The translations under genes were made by a program, and so were the position numbers. The notes beneath the pieces were generated by a model. It searched no databases. It was not told the origin of the DNA and worked only from the letters and a program-made list of their open reading frames with translations. Below, piece by piece: positions 9,418 to 16,662 of a DNA stretch of 64,000 nt; position 1 is the first letter of the stretch, and each line of letters opens with the position of its first letter. The stretch spans positions 248,001 through 312,000 of the forward strand of contig JASBTZ010000008.1 of assembly GCA_030148165.1 (NCBI GenBank). The letters are read 5' to 3'. The stretch is from Bacteroidota bacterium. Lineage in GTDB: Bacteria > Bacteroidota > Bacteroidia > Flavobacteriales_D > Crocinitomicaceae.

Positions 9418-9645
9418 TTAGCAACAGTCGCTCCCACAAGAACCGCTTTCCTGAATTGGAGGACACGGCACAGTTCCGTATGAACAGTAAACACAACAAT
9501 CTCCTTCATTTGGTTTCAATAAGGCCTTACAATTCTCACATTCGTAGAACCAGGAACATGCATCAGTAGGCATTGTTTCTGTTTTGCTATGATTGCATTT
9601 AGGGCATTTAAGTGTTGATTCAAGAATAATTTCCTTCTTTTCCAT
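9418..9645 (-). CDS. Small Cys-rich GDCC-type protein of Bacteroidetes mer-like clusters
   Basis: 75 residues with paired cysteines throughout: CPKCNH, CENC, GDCCVYCSYGTVPCPPIQ and a C-terminal CGSDCC. Two CxxC knuckles near the N-terminus look like a zinc-ribbon. The GDCCVYCS...CPP block and terminal CC are recognisable in short proteins encoded next to MerTP in Bacteroidetes. No signal peptide is visible, so it should be cytoplasmic, where it could accept or buffer the thiophilic metal delivered by MerTP. That role is inferred. It follows merTP with a 1-bp gap. Confidence 0.6.
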   Translation of the reverse strand: MEKKEIILESTLKCPKCNHSKTETMPTDACSWFYECENCKALLKPNEGDCCVYCSYGTVPCPPIQESGSCGSDCC

Positions 9646-9646
9646 T

Positions 9647-10246
9647 CTATCGTTGAATTAGTTCAGTTGCAGTATATCCGGTTGATTCAACTGCTCTCTT
9701 TATTACGTCTTGGTTCGTTTTTGTTTTGTCGTACTCGATGATGGAGTTGCCTTTGACGCATGAGGTTTCAATGCTCACAATTCCGTTCAAATCATTCACT
9801 GCGTGGTTCACATGATTTTGACATGCATCACAGGTCATTCCGTCTATCTTAACTTCTAGTTTTTTGATATTAGGTTCATCAGCTACTACAACTTTTGCAT
9901 TGTCAGGAAAGAAGATTCCCGAATAGTAAGGGAAACTAATTGATAAAGCAGCAAATAAAGTCATGCTAACCAAGAACGTTCTTGTCTGATACCATTTCGG
10001 CTTTTCAATTTCGCATCCACAATCATCTACCGTTTTTGGTTTTAAATGACTGTACCATGCATAACCAATCGCAAGTATGGCTAATCCAATTAAGTAAGGT
10101 CTGTATGGTTCCATCCAAGATAAACTGGATGATGCACCACCCGCTCCGGCAATGGCTGCAATAACTGGGGGAATACAACAGGATGAAGCTGCGATTGCTG
10201 CAACTACTCCTGTAAAGACTACTCCTTTTGATTTTGTTGTACTCAT
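9647..10246 (-). CDS. merTP: MerTP: mercuric transport protein with C-terminal heavy-metal-binding domain
   Basis: 199 residues. The N-terminal half is MerT-like, with three membrane helices and a vicinal cysteine pair in the first (AASSCCIPPVIAAIAG), plus a further CGC in the cytoplasmic loop. The C-terminal half is a periplasmic HMA (MerP-like) domain with MTCDACQNHV carrying the CxxC. Such fusions are the usual Bacteroidetes form of the mercury-uptake module, passing Hg2+ from the HMA domain through MerT to a cytoplasmic acceptor. Its ATG overlaps the ArsR stop codon by 4 bp, so translation is probably coupled. No mercuric reductase (merA) occurs in the window, so another metal is possible. 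Confidence 0.85.
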   Translation of the reverse strand: MSTTKSKGVVFTGVVAAIAASSCCIPPVIAAIAGAGGASSSLSWMEPYRPYLIGLAILAIGYAWYSHLKPKTVDDCGCEIEKPKWYQTRTFLVSMTLFAALSISFPYYSGIFFPDNAKVVVADEPNIKKLEVKIDGMTCDACQNHVNHAVNDLNGIVSIETSCVKGNSIIEYDKTKTNQDVIKRAVESTGYTATELIQR

Positions 10247-10599
10247 GCTGTAATTCCCGTTAGTGATTCTATAATCGGTAGTAAAATGGATGCTTCTTCT
10301 TTGTTGATCGAGTAGAAAATAGTTTGTCCTTCTTTATTGCTCGAAATTAGATCCGCGTCTTTTAGCTTTTTCAAATGTTGAGATACTGCAGGAACAGTCA
10401 TTTTCAATACGTCGCTTAAATCGCATGGACACATTTCCCCCTCCATATTTAACAGGAACAAGATTTTCAAACGCACTTCATTTCCTGCTAGATTGAGAAC
10501 CTTTGCCTTTCGTTGCAATTCTGATTGAACTTCATCTAATGCTGTTTGACATCTACTTAGCTGATCCTTATCCGCACATTCGCGTATGCAATTTTCCAT
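10243..10599 (-). CDS. ArsR/SmtB-family metal-responsive repressor of the metal cluster
   Basis: 118 residues from the ATG at 10599. A TTG at 10623 would extend it, but that extension would overlap the operator and promoter. A winged helix-turn-helix is visible (VRLKILFLLNMEGEMCPCDLSDVLKMTVPAVSQHLKKLKDADL). Cysteines for metal sensing occur in CPCDL near helix 3 and at the N-terminus (MENCIRECA). This family dissociates from DNA when metal binds. It is the first gene of the merTP-czc cluster, directly downstream of two inverted repeats flanking a promoter, so autoregulation of the whole cluster is expected. In Bacteroidetes such ArsR proteins replace MerR next to merTP. Confidence 0.85.
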   Translation of the reverse strand: MENCIRECADKDQLSRCQTALDEVQSELQRKAKVLNLAGNEVRLKILFLLNMEGEMCPCDLSDVLKMTVPAVSQHLKKLKDADLISSNKEGQTIFYSINKEEASILLPIIESLTGITA

Positions 10600-10600
10600 A

Positions 10601-10660
10601 TTTAAGCAATTTCTTAAATACAAAGATAGATCAATATTATTGTTTAAGCAAATGCTTAAA
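10601..10660 (-). promoter_or_regulatory. Promoter with two ArsR-type operators for the metal cluster
   Basis: On the minus strand TATCTTTG (10621-10628) fits the Bacteroidetes -7 element TAnnTTTG, and a TTG of the -33 element lies 20 bp upstream (10649-10651). A perfect inverted repeat TTTAAGCA-AA-TGCTTAAA (10643-10660) covers the -33 element. A second, imperfect one, TTTAAGCAATTTCTTAAA (10601-10618), lies between the -7 element and the ATG at 10599. Their centres are 42 bp apart, close to four helical turns, so two repressor dimers could bind the same face of the DNA and clamp the promoter. The transcript leader must be very short. Confidence 0.75.
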
Positions 10661-10662
10661 TA

Positions 10663-11307
10663 CTATCTTTTATCTTTAGCATTTTGAGTGAAAGCAATCA
10701 AATTAAACATGGATCTAAATCTAGATCTAACCCTGTTTCCATATAGTTCTTCCAGTTCCTTGGAATTTAAGTTTGTTGTTCCGTGAGTGATGAACCCTTC
10801 TGCGATCATCAGATCATAACGTTGGAGAAGTATTTCGCCAATGGTGTTGCATTCGTTTCCGAAATAGTTCATGGTTTGTTCTACTCCGAGATCGTCCAGA
10901 CAAATGATCTTTCTTGCTTTACCGTATCGCTGAAGGACTCCGAAACCATCCTGATGGAATTCTGAGGCTATGTCCCGGGATGATTTGAGGATGTATCTTT
11001 TCTGAGGATCATGGAATTCGCGAACAAGTGTCATAAGTGAAGTTTTACCGCAACCAACCGGACCACTTAGGAGAATCCCTTTTCTCAAGTCCAGCCCTAA
11101 TCCTTTGCAACCTTCTTCGTCTCCGATAGCGTAAACTAATAGCTTGTAAAGAATTTCTTTGTCTTCGTTGTGTAGCCGGAAGTTCGTTCCGAATTTCTGT
11201 TTTCCTAGATAACTGAGATAAATGCATGACTTCTTAAAATTATACTGACGGACGCCGTTTTCAATTTCAAAAGGGATTGGTGGTGTTTCTGTAGTGTTTT
11301 GATTCAT
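10663..11307 (-). CDS. DnaC/IstB-like P-loop ATPase (helicase-loader type) of element A
   Basis: 214 residues from the ATG at 11307. Walker A is GPVGCGKTSLM (about residues 74-84) and Walker B is IICLDDLG; a later TTN and the basic NRVRSRF are the usual sensor and arginine-finger positions of DnaC-like AAA+ proteins. Such proteins load the replicative helicase at an origin, so with the upstream winged-helix protein it probably serves replication of the excised element. Its ATG overlaps the stop of a 56-residue upstream gene (ATGA), which implies translational coupling. The N-terminal PFEIENGVRQYNFKKS is echoed in that small gene. Confidence 0.75.
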   Translation of the reverse strand: MNQNTTETPPIPFEIENGVRQYNFKKSCIYLSYLGKQKFGTNFRLHNEDKEILYKLLVYAIGDEEGCKGLGLDLRKGILLSGPVGCGKTSLMTLVREFHDPQKRYILKSSRDIASEFHQDGFGVLQRYGKARKIICLDDLGVEQTMNYFGNECNTIGEILLQRYDLMIAEGFITHGTTNLNSKELEELYGNRVRSRFRSMFNLIAFTQNAKDKR

Positions 11308-11474
11308 GACCAACCAATTTTAGCATCAGATTTATTAGTCCTCCTAGCTACGGCACGAGTTTGCCTGCTAGTCGTCTTCAGAAGCAGTGCTTCTTCTGAT
11401 GAGCGTTTGAAATTATAGTGGCGAATGCCGTTTTCGATAACGAAAGGTAAAGGGGTTTTCTCGTTTGATTCCAT
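11304..11474 (-). CDS. 56-residue protein resembling the N-terminus of the DnaC-like ATPase
   Basis: Small gene from an ATG at 11474 to a TGA that overlaps the ATG of the ATPase gene (ATGA). The product begins MESNEKTPLPFVIENGIRHY and continues NFKRSSEEALL; the segment PFVIENGIRHYNFKRS matches PFEIENGVRQYNFKKS at the start of the ATPase at most positions. The rest is basic (RRTNKSDAK). It could be a free copy of the ATPase interaction region that binds the same partner, or the remnant of a duplicated ATPase gene trimmed to its 5' end. The clean start, the coupling and the preserved frame favour a functional peptide; this is inference. Confidence 0.5.
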   Translation of the reverse strand: MESNEKTPLPFVIENGIRHYNFKRSSEEALLLKTTSRQTRAVARRTNKSDAKIGWS

Positions 11475-11516
11475 CGTTAATATTGTTTGTTGTTGTTTGA
11501 ATGGGTTTCTTCAATT

Positions 11517-11547
11517 CCTCCCCCTTAATCCCCCTCCGAAGGGGGAA
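11517..11547. repeat. 31-bp C/G-run repeat, copy 1
   Basis: CCTCCCCCTTAATCCCCCTC followed by CGAAGGGGGAA. It differs at one base from the copy at 12550-12580. The last part can fold as CCCCCT/AGGGGG. It lies just downstream of the stop of the winged-helix gene, so it could act as a terminator or REP-like element. Confidence 0.7.
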
Positions 11548-11549
11548 GA

Positions 11550-12266
11550 TTAAAGTGGAATGGAGTAATCTTTGTCTTGGTTCACATCCAAATAATTCTT
11601 CTTTTCGGGTTTTTTGAAGTTGGAACTTCTGCTGATCCAGTTGCGAGCTGCAGCTTTCCAATTTTTCATTTTTGCCTTACCACCGACTAACCAACCGTTT
11701 GACTCAAAATAGTTGAAGAAATTTTCAGCTTCTTTACTCGTAGATTCAGATTCAAGAAAAAATTCTTTGAGTTGTTCTATGGTTGGAGGGGAAAACTGTG
11801 TTTTCCCACTATCTTGTTTTAAAGGTTTAGAAGGTTTATTATTGTTTGTATTGTTTATATAAGGTCTCACGACTGTTCCTTCTGTTTTATCATCAGTTTT
11901 ACTGCTAGTTTTATTTCTACTCTTACTGGTACTTTTATCGAATCTGTACAAGTTAATTTGACTTCCAACCAAAGGGTTATGAGAAGGGATATACTCGATA
12001 TATCCCCACTCATGTAATTCCTTCAAACATTTGGTGTATGTGTTGACTGAACCAATTTTAGACACTCTCATCAGTTCGTTTCTACTCACAGAAAGTGGAT
12101 TGAAGAACTTTGTGGAATTCCACAAATGAAACAGTGTGTAGTACAAACTTATGTGCCAAGGTTTGAGACGATTGTCCTCGGAAATTTTCAAGGCAATCGC
12201 CTCCAGGTGCATGATATAGTTTACTTCATTTCTTGGCATGTCTGAATTGATTAGCAGTTGCAACAT
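11550..12266 (-). CDS. Winged-helix replication-type protein of element A
   Basis: 238 residues. The first 110 form a helical/winged-helix domain (LEAIALKISEDNRLKPWHISLYY, VSRNELMRVSKIGSVNTYTKCLKELHEWGYIEY) like those of DnaD-like or replication-initiator proteins of Bacteroidetes elements. A Ser/Lys/Thr-rich linker follows. The C-terminal segment (AENFFNYFESNGWLVGGKAKMKNWKAAARNWIS) matches the short motif found at the end of many phage and plasmid replication proteins. It stands directly upstream of the DnaC-like loader, the usual initiator-loader order. Its ATG at 12266 overlaps the upstream HTH gene by 16 bp; the ATG at 12239 is an alternative start. Role in element replication is inferred. 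Confidence 0.6.
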   Translation of the reverse strand: MLQLLINSDMPRNEVNYIMHLEAIALKISEDNRLKPWHISLYYTLFHLWNSTKFFNPLSVSRNELMRVSKIGSVNTYTKCLKELHEWGYIEYIPSHNPLVGSQINLYRFDKSTSKSRNKTSSKTDDKTEGTVVRPYINNTNNNKPSKPLKQDSGKTQFSPPTIEQLKEFFLESESTSKEAENFFNYFESNGWLVGGKAKMKNWKAAARNWISRSSNFKKPEKKNYLDVNQDKDYSIPL

Positions 12267-12535
12267 GATCTGTCGATTTTCACATAATTGTTCTCAAGCA
12301 TTTGTTCTACATCGACACGTTTGTAGAAGATCTTGCCGTGAACGCGACTAAAAGGAAGCGCACCGCACTTACGCAATCTAAGAAGTGTGCTTTCGCTCAT
12401 GCCAAGGGCATGGCCAACTTCCTTTGGGTTCATCCATTGACTGCGTAGGTCCTTTGGTGTGGCAACTGATTGCAGGTCATTTTTGATCTGCTTGATCTCT
12501 GATGAGATTTGTCTGATTTGTTGAGTGTTTGTCAT
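12251..12535 (-). CDS. Excisionase/MerR-like helix-turn-helix protein
   Basis: 94 residues. An N-terminal coiled coil (QQIRQISSEIKQIKNDLQSV) is followed by a DNA-binding domain of the excisionase/helix_turn_helix_17 type: MNPKEVGHALGMSESTLLRLRKCGALPFSRVHGKIFYKRVDVEQML. Such proteins regulate integration, excision or the replication operon in Bacteroidetes elements. It is one of four proteins of this kind in element A and resembles one in element B, which points to repeated duplication. It overlaps the replication-type gene downstream, so they are probably co-transcribed. Confidence 0.75.
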   Translation of the reverse strand: MTNTQQIRQISSEIKQIKNDLQSVATPKDLRSQWMNPKEVGHALGMSESTLLRLRKCGALPFSRVHGKIFYKRVDVEQMLENNYVKIDRSCCNC

Positions 12536-12549
12536 AATTTTAAGTTTGT

Positions 12550-12580
12550 CCTCCCCCTTAATCCCCCTCCAAAGGGGGAA
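12550..12580. repeat. 31-bp C/G-run repeat, copy 2
   Basis: Same element as at 11517-11547 with A in place of G at one position. Here it lies between two HTH genes, downstream of the stop of the 12599-12916 gene. Both copies have the same orientation and each follows a minus-strand gene. Confidence 0.7.
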
Positions 12581-12598
12581 TTGAGAGATTGATGAGAA

Positions 12599-12916
12599 TT
12601 AATTTTGTTGTTGATGATCTGCAGAACTTTCACGGTTATGCATGTTCTGATCCAAGATGTATTCGATATCCTTCTTCTTGTAGAAGAGTACACCTCCAAC
12701 CTTGGAATAAGGAATCGTTCCGTTAATTCTTAGGTTCTGGAGTGTTCCGGACGATATTTGTAACATGCGTTGTACGTGATGGGATTTTAGCCAGACTGTT
12801 TCGGGTACTGATTTTTCTTTTTTCCCTTCGCGCTTATCTAAGTACGCTTTGATGTCTGCCAGTAGATCCCATTTGAATTCTTCTAGATCTTCTCTTGTTA
12901 AAATTTCTGTTGCCAT
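12599..12916 (-). CDS. Excisionase-like helix-turn-helix protein
   Basis: 105 residues from the ATG at 12916 (MATEILTREDLEEFKWDLL); an upstream ATG in frame would add 14 residues with no homologous counterpart. The C-terminal domain VWLKSHHVQRMLQISSGTLQNLRINGTIPYSKVGGVLFYKKKDIEYIL is the same excisionase-type winged HTH as in its neighbours, preceded by a charged helical N-terminus. It is likely a regulator of the element or a recombination directionality factor. DNA target unknown; the repeats at 13077-13266 upstream are candidates. Confidence 0.7.
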   Translation of the reverse strand: MATEILTREDLEEFKWDLLADIKAYLDKREGKKEKSVPETVWLKSHHVQRMLQISSGTLQNLRINGTIPYSKVGGVLFYKKKDIEYILDQNMHNRESSADHQQQN

Positions 12917-13076
12917 TATGATTTGATTTAAATTCTTCGTTGATTCTTGGAGTATCAAGTTGTTTCCATCGTATGCATCCTTCTGGAAGGTTTTGTACTT
13001 GCTTATTCAAGTTTCGAACGAATTGTGTGTTCATGGCAAAATTGATGAGGTTTGATTTTCTTTTTTCACAAGTTCC

Positions 13077-13266
13077 TATCATCTTGGTATAAATAAATTT
13101 TGAAACGCCCTGTTTATGAGGGTTTCAGTTTTTAGAGAGTCAAAAACGCATTTTTACCCAAGTCGGTAGTGTCAATTTTGAGTGAAAATCAAGCGATTTT
13201 GCAACGGTAAAATGGGGGATGTAAAAGATTTGAGAAAACATACCAAGTTGGTATCATCTTGGTATA
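13077..13266. promoter_or_regulatory. Non-coding region with 15-bp direct repeats and a palindrome
   Basis: This lies in a gap of about 270 bp without a convincing gene (13083-13351). TATCATCTTGGTATA occurs at 13077-13091 and again at 13252-13266. Beside the second copy is the palindrome TACCAAGTTGGTA (13241-13253), sharing the TTGGTA core, and a related ACCCAAGTCGGTA occurs near 13157. Repeats of one core between genes for HTH proteins suggest operators or excisionase sites. Confidence 0.55.
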
Positions 13267-13351
13267 TTTTATTTTTAAAACAACTGTTAATCAGTTAGTT
13301 GAAAAATTGAATAAAAGCAATCCCAAGCGTAGAACTTGGGATTTATCATTT

Positions 13352-13699
13352 TTAGAACTTCAAAGGGTTTTTGCGAAGATAATCAGCAGCCATTGATTCA
13401 ATTTCTTCTCGTGTTGTATTTCGGTTCCGAAGTAACCAGGTGTCTAATTCTTCTCGATTAAAATATAATCGCTTACCATTCGGTTTATAATAAGGGATTG
13501 CATTAGCTGATGTCAACTTATACAGATGTGATACTGACAGCCCCAAATATTGACTTGCTTCTTCCATGTTTAGTACTTTCTTTTGAAGCAAGTTTTGATC
13601 AAGAATTAGGTTCTCGATTTCTTCTAATTTTCTCATTAATTCTTCCATATATATTAATTTAAAGTGAAAGGCTAAATTCGAAATATTAAAGTCTGACAT
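13352..13699 (-). CDS. Excisionase-like helix-turn-helix protein (DNA-binding, binary-switch type)
   Basis: 115 residues with an excisionase-type domain: LNMEEASQYLGLSVSHLYKLTSANAIPYYKPNGKRLYFNREELDTWL, followed by a charged tail. This is the classic Bacteroidetes conjugative-element excisionase/regulator fold. Two starts are possible, the ATG at 13699 and the ATG at 13648 (MEELMRKLEEIENLI). The latter matches the start pattern of the element B homologue (LMNKLEAIEGKL), so it may be the true start. It is divergent from the AbiV-like gene, with about 55 bp between them. Confidence 0.75.
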   Translation of the reverse strand: MSDFNISNLAFHFKLIYMEELMRKLEEIENLILDQNLLQKKVLNMEEASQYLGLSVSHLYKLTSANAIPYYKPNGKRLYFNREELDTWLLRNRNTTREEIESMAADYLRKNPLKF

Positions 13700-13753
13700 G
13701 AAGATTGCTCAACGATTGGCCTACTGATATCAATGAATGCTTAACTTTATTTT

Positions 13754-14452
13754 ATGGGACAAAGAAAGGAAGATTTAAAAAAAATGAGTGACAAGGTGCT
13801 TTCGGTTGGTGCGGTACATTCACTGATTAACTCGTTTATGCTCTTTCATGATGGAATGACACTAAGCCACTTAGGTCGTTATTCTCGTGCATACACTCTG
13901 GTACAGTTATCTATTGAAGAGGCAGGTAAGGCATTAATGCTTGAAGAGTTGGCGTTTTTCAAAAAGAATCAGCATGCATTTACCAAAATTGAAAATGAAA
14001 CATTTGATGAAAAACTTGATAAAGTAGATCGTCTTTTTTTTAAGCACGAAACAAAAACTGAAGGATCAATGAAGTTTATGATTGCGATGATTAAAAATAT
14101 GTTTCTTGATGGTGAAAGGGAAGAGGAAGAAATTAAACGACTTAAAAATGATATGGACTCTAAAGAATTAAATAACATGAAGAATTCAAGTCTTTATGTT
14201 GATCTTTCAAATAGTTCTTTTAAGATACCCTATGATGCTGTTTCTGAGAAGGAATTCTCCAAACTTCAAGCTCTTGGTCATTCGATACTTCATCATGCAA
14301 AGAAGTATGTCTTTAGAAGTGATGAAATAATTAGTGAAATGGGAGTAAACCCTGAACTTCTAAGGAAGCTAGATCCTTATTCCGAATCAAGAAGATTGAA
14401 CCATTCTGTTGACCTAAATAAATATCATTCTAAAGCAGCTATCGATTGGTAA
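13754..14452 (+). CDS. AbiV-family abortive-infection-like protein
   Basis: 232 residues, the only + strand gene in element A. The segment INSFMLFHDGMTLSHLGRYSRAYTLVQLSIEEAGKALMLEELA fits the AbiV family, in which a pattern like gry..A..la..s.EE.GKa identifies the helical core. The C-terminal SILHHAKKYVFRSDEI is also in keeping. AbiV of Lactococcus blocks late phage protein synthesis; other members are uncharacterised. It is inserted between an HTH gene and rteC and transcribed against its neighbours, as expected for a cargo defence gene. Assignment rests on motif recognition only. Confidence 0.6.
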   Translation: MGQRKEDLKKMSDKVLSVGAVHSLINSFMLFHDGMTLSHLGRYSRAYTLVQLSIEEAGKALMLEELAFFKKNQHAFTKIENETFDEKLDKVDRLFFKHETKTEGSMKFMIAMIKNMFLDGEREEEEIKRLKNDMDSKELNNMKNSSLYVDLSNSSFKIPYDAVSEKEFSKLQALGHSILHHAKKYVFRSDEIISEMGVNPELLRKLDPYSESRRLNHSVDLNKYHSKAAIDW

Positions 14453-14455
14453 ACG

Positions 14456-15280
14456 CTATACCAACCCTTCAATTTCCAATATCTTTTTGTAGAGGTCGCC
14501 TTCTAAACGACTCACGAATTTAATCTGGTCTTTCTTTCGGTTCGATATGTCATGAAATGCACGGTACAAATCACCAATCTGAATCTGAAATGATGATTCC
14601 AGTGTTTCACAAATATCCTTTAGCTCAGCTTCTCCATAATTGAAAGCACCGGATCCATGCAAGGCGTAAATCAATTCAACGAGATCCAAACGATTGGCCG
14701 TCCATTTCAATTTAGGTTTTGGAGGTCCAAAGGTAGGTTGGAATTCAGGTTTTGGAGATAAGTACTTTTGAAACAGGTCGAACGCCATAATATTAGCGGC
14801 AATACCATCATGAGAGGTGTTAAACTCCGGGTCGTCCTGTTGTTTTGAGCTGTGTTTTGAAAGTGCTCCTAAATTTTTTCCGCGCAAGAAGTAAATACGG
14901 TCTGTATGTGTAAGACCTAGTCGATAATACCTAACGAACTCCTGATTTTCTTTCATCATGTAGCGGAACCATCGTTGCTTTTTGTCAATGCAACTTTGAA
15001 CTTCTTTTTTGTCATTGAATAGGCGTTGTTCTTCTATTTCGGCAAGCAATAAAAAAAAGATGAGGTACGAACTTACGCGAGGCTTCACGTATTTGAAAAA
15101 GTGAATTTCCTCTTCTTCGGATCTAAAACCTTCAACACTAATGCGCCTCCGGAACATAGTGAGAGTTTTCCGAATGCGCTTCGCTGCTTTTGTAGTTCTA
15201 TTTGTAATATCTGGTTCCTCAGTGTGCAACTGCTCCAGCTCATCTGAAAGAGCCTTCGCAGCTGCGATGTATTTTTGCAT
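14456..15280 (-). CDS. RteC-domain protein
   Basis: 274 residues. The pattern EEEIHFFKYVKPRVSSYLIFFLLLAEIE...KKQRWFRYMMKENQEFVRYYRLGLTHTDRIYFLRGKNLG is characteristic of RteC, which in CTnDOT-type transposons activates excision genes. The C-terminal part (NRLDLVELIYALHGSGAFNYGEAELKDICETLE) is the DNA-binding-like half, also found in RteC relatives. It lies directly after the integrase, in the same orientation. A role in controlling excision of element A is inferred. Confidence 0.75.
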   Translation of the reverse strand: MQKYIAAAKALSDELEQLHTEEPDITNRTTKAAKRIRKTLTMFRRRISVEGFRSEEEEIHFFKYVKPRVSSYLIFFLLLAEIEEQRLFNDKKEVQSCIDKKQRWFRYMMKENQEFVRYYRLGLTHTDRIYFLRGKNLGALSKHSSKQQDDPEFNTSHDGIAANIMAFDLFQKYLSPKPEFQPTFGPPKPKLKWTANRLDLVELIYALHGSGAFNYGEAELKDICETLESSFQIQIGDLYRAFHDISNRKKDQIKFVSRLEGDLYKKILEIEGLV

Positions 15281-15359
15281 ATTATTACCTGGTTTAAATT
15301 GTTAGTAATAAGGTTTGCATATCGTAGCACAAATAAACTACCTGAGGAACGTAAATAAT

Positions 15360-16619
15360 TTACGTGCTACTAACTTTTTTCAAATTATTTTGAGAAGGGA
15401 ATAGTTTGTCTTTCAACATGCTCATATCTTCACTCACTTTACGATCTAAAACCTTCGCATAAATCTGTGTCGTTGCTAGCTTCGCATGACCTAACATTTT
15501 AGAAACCGTTTCAATCGGAACACCATTGGCCAAGGTAACAGTTGTCGCAAATGTGTGACGAGCTATGTGTGTTGTGATCTTCTTATCGATTGAACAAAGA
15601 GTCGCTATTTCTTTCAAATACTCATTGAATTTTTGATTACTGTTTACCGGTAAGAGTTTGTCATACTGTAGGCAATAAGGATCATCTTGATATTTATGAA
15701 TAATCTCCAGGGCGATCGGTAGGAGAGGTACACTTTCTTTAGTACCAGTTTTTTGCCGTGTAGTACTAAGCCAATAACCTCCGTCAATTCCCTTTGTGAT
15801 TGAATTATGCGTGAATTTGTAAATATCCGCATACGCGAAACCAGTATAACAACAGAAGATAAATACATCCCGGATCTCGCTTAGCCTTTTGGATTTAAAT
15901 TCCTTATTGATCATTCTATCTAATTCCTCTTGAGACAAGATTTCTCTCTCTGGATTGGTATAAGAACAACGGAAGCTAGCGAAGGGGTTGTGCGTGATCC
16001 AATCAGCCGCTACAGCAACGTTCATTACACGTTTTAAGTTCTTGATATACTTATGAGCGGAATTGGATTGCAACTTCTTTTTCACCAATAGATAATGTTC
16101 GAACTCGGTTACAAATGAAACAGAGAGTTCATCCAAGGGCATGTCTGTTGTTTCATATCTGTCCTTCAAGAATGTCTCAATTTTCGTTCTTGTGTATTCG
16201 AATTTATCCAATGTTGCTTTGGCGCGTTTTCCAACTTTCACCATTTCCTCAGTTTTCGCTTTGTGATAATCGAAAGCATCCAATAGTGTTTTGGATTTCA
16301 ATTTACTATCCTTTCCTAGAAATATGTTTTTTAGTTCGGAGGCTTTTAGTTTTTTGCCCAGGGCAATGTGTGTGAGGAAATGCTCTTCAATTTGATTGCG
16401 TGTTCGCGTCAAATAAGCGTTAATCAATTGGGCATTGGAAGCCGTGTTTCTGACTCGGGTTTGTTTATAGTCCCATTGTGATTTACTCACGTAGTGATTG
16501 GTGGCGACTTCGGACTTTTTACCATCGATGTAGATGCGGATGTAAATTGGATGTGTCTCATCCTTTTCTTTTTGTTCATTCAGTCTAAACCGAATGTTTA
16601 GTTTTTGATTCGTGCTCAT
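15360..16619 (-). CDS. Tyrosine recombinase/integrase of element A
   Basis: 419 residues. N-terminal arm-binding domain (IRFRLNEQKEKDETHPIYIRIY), SAM-like core-binding domain (about residues 110-205), and a catalytic domain with the HIARHTFATTVTLANGVPI box containing the H-x-x-R pair, LGHAKLATTQIYAKV with the second His and the nucleophilic Tyr, and FCCYTGFAYADI at the first Arg region. It is closely similar to the integrase of element B, with shared segments such as SNQKFNEYLKE and HARHT-type boxes. It reads away from the attachment site at 16916-16941. Expected reaction: site-specific integration and excision at the tRNA-Asp 3' end. Confidence 0.9.
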   Translation of the reverse strand: MSTNQKLNIRFRLNEQKEKDETHPIYIRIYIDGKKSEVATNHYVSKSQWDYKQTRVRNTASNAQLINAYLTRTRNQIEEHFLTHIALGKKLKASELKNIFLGKDSKLKSKTLLDAFDYHKAKTEEMVKVGKRAKATLDKFEYTRTKIETFLKDRYETTDMPLDELSVSFVTEFEHYLLVKKKLQSNSAHKYIKNLKRVMNVAVAADWITHNPFASFRCSYTNPEREILSQEELDRMINKEFKSKRLSEIRDVFIFCCYTGFAYADIYKFTHNSITKGIDGGYWLSTTRQKTGTKESVPLLPIALEIIHKYQDDPYCLQYDKLLPVNSNQKFNEYLKEIATLCSIDKKITTHIARHTFATTVTLANGVPIETVSKMLGHAKLATTQIYAKVLDRKVSEDMSMLKDKLFPSQNNLKKVSST

Positions 16620-16662
16620 GATTCACGTATTAATGGGTTAATAAATGTGAATCGCTCGATCA

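Noticed and set aside
11413-11661. 82-codon frame crossing the C/G-run repeat
   Set aside because: It lies out of frame over the end of the winged-helix gene and the repeat; the 56-residue frame at 11304-11474 is the better gene.
13077-13266. CRISPR array
   Set aside because: Only two 15-bp repeats with a 160-bp gap; no regular spacing and no cas genes in the window.
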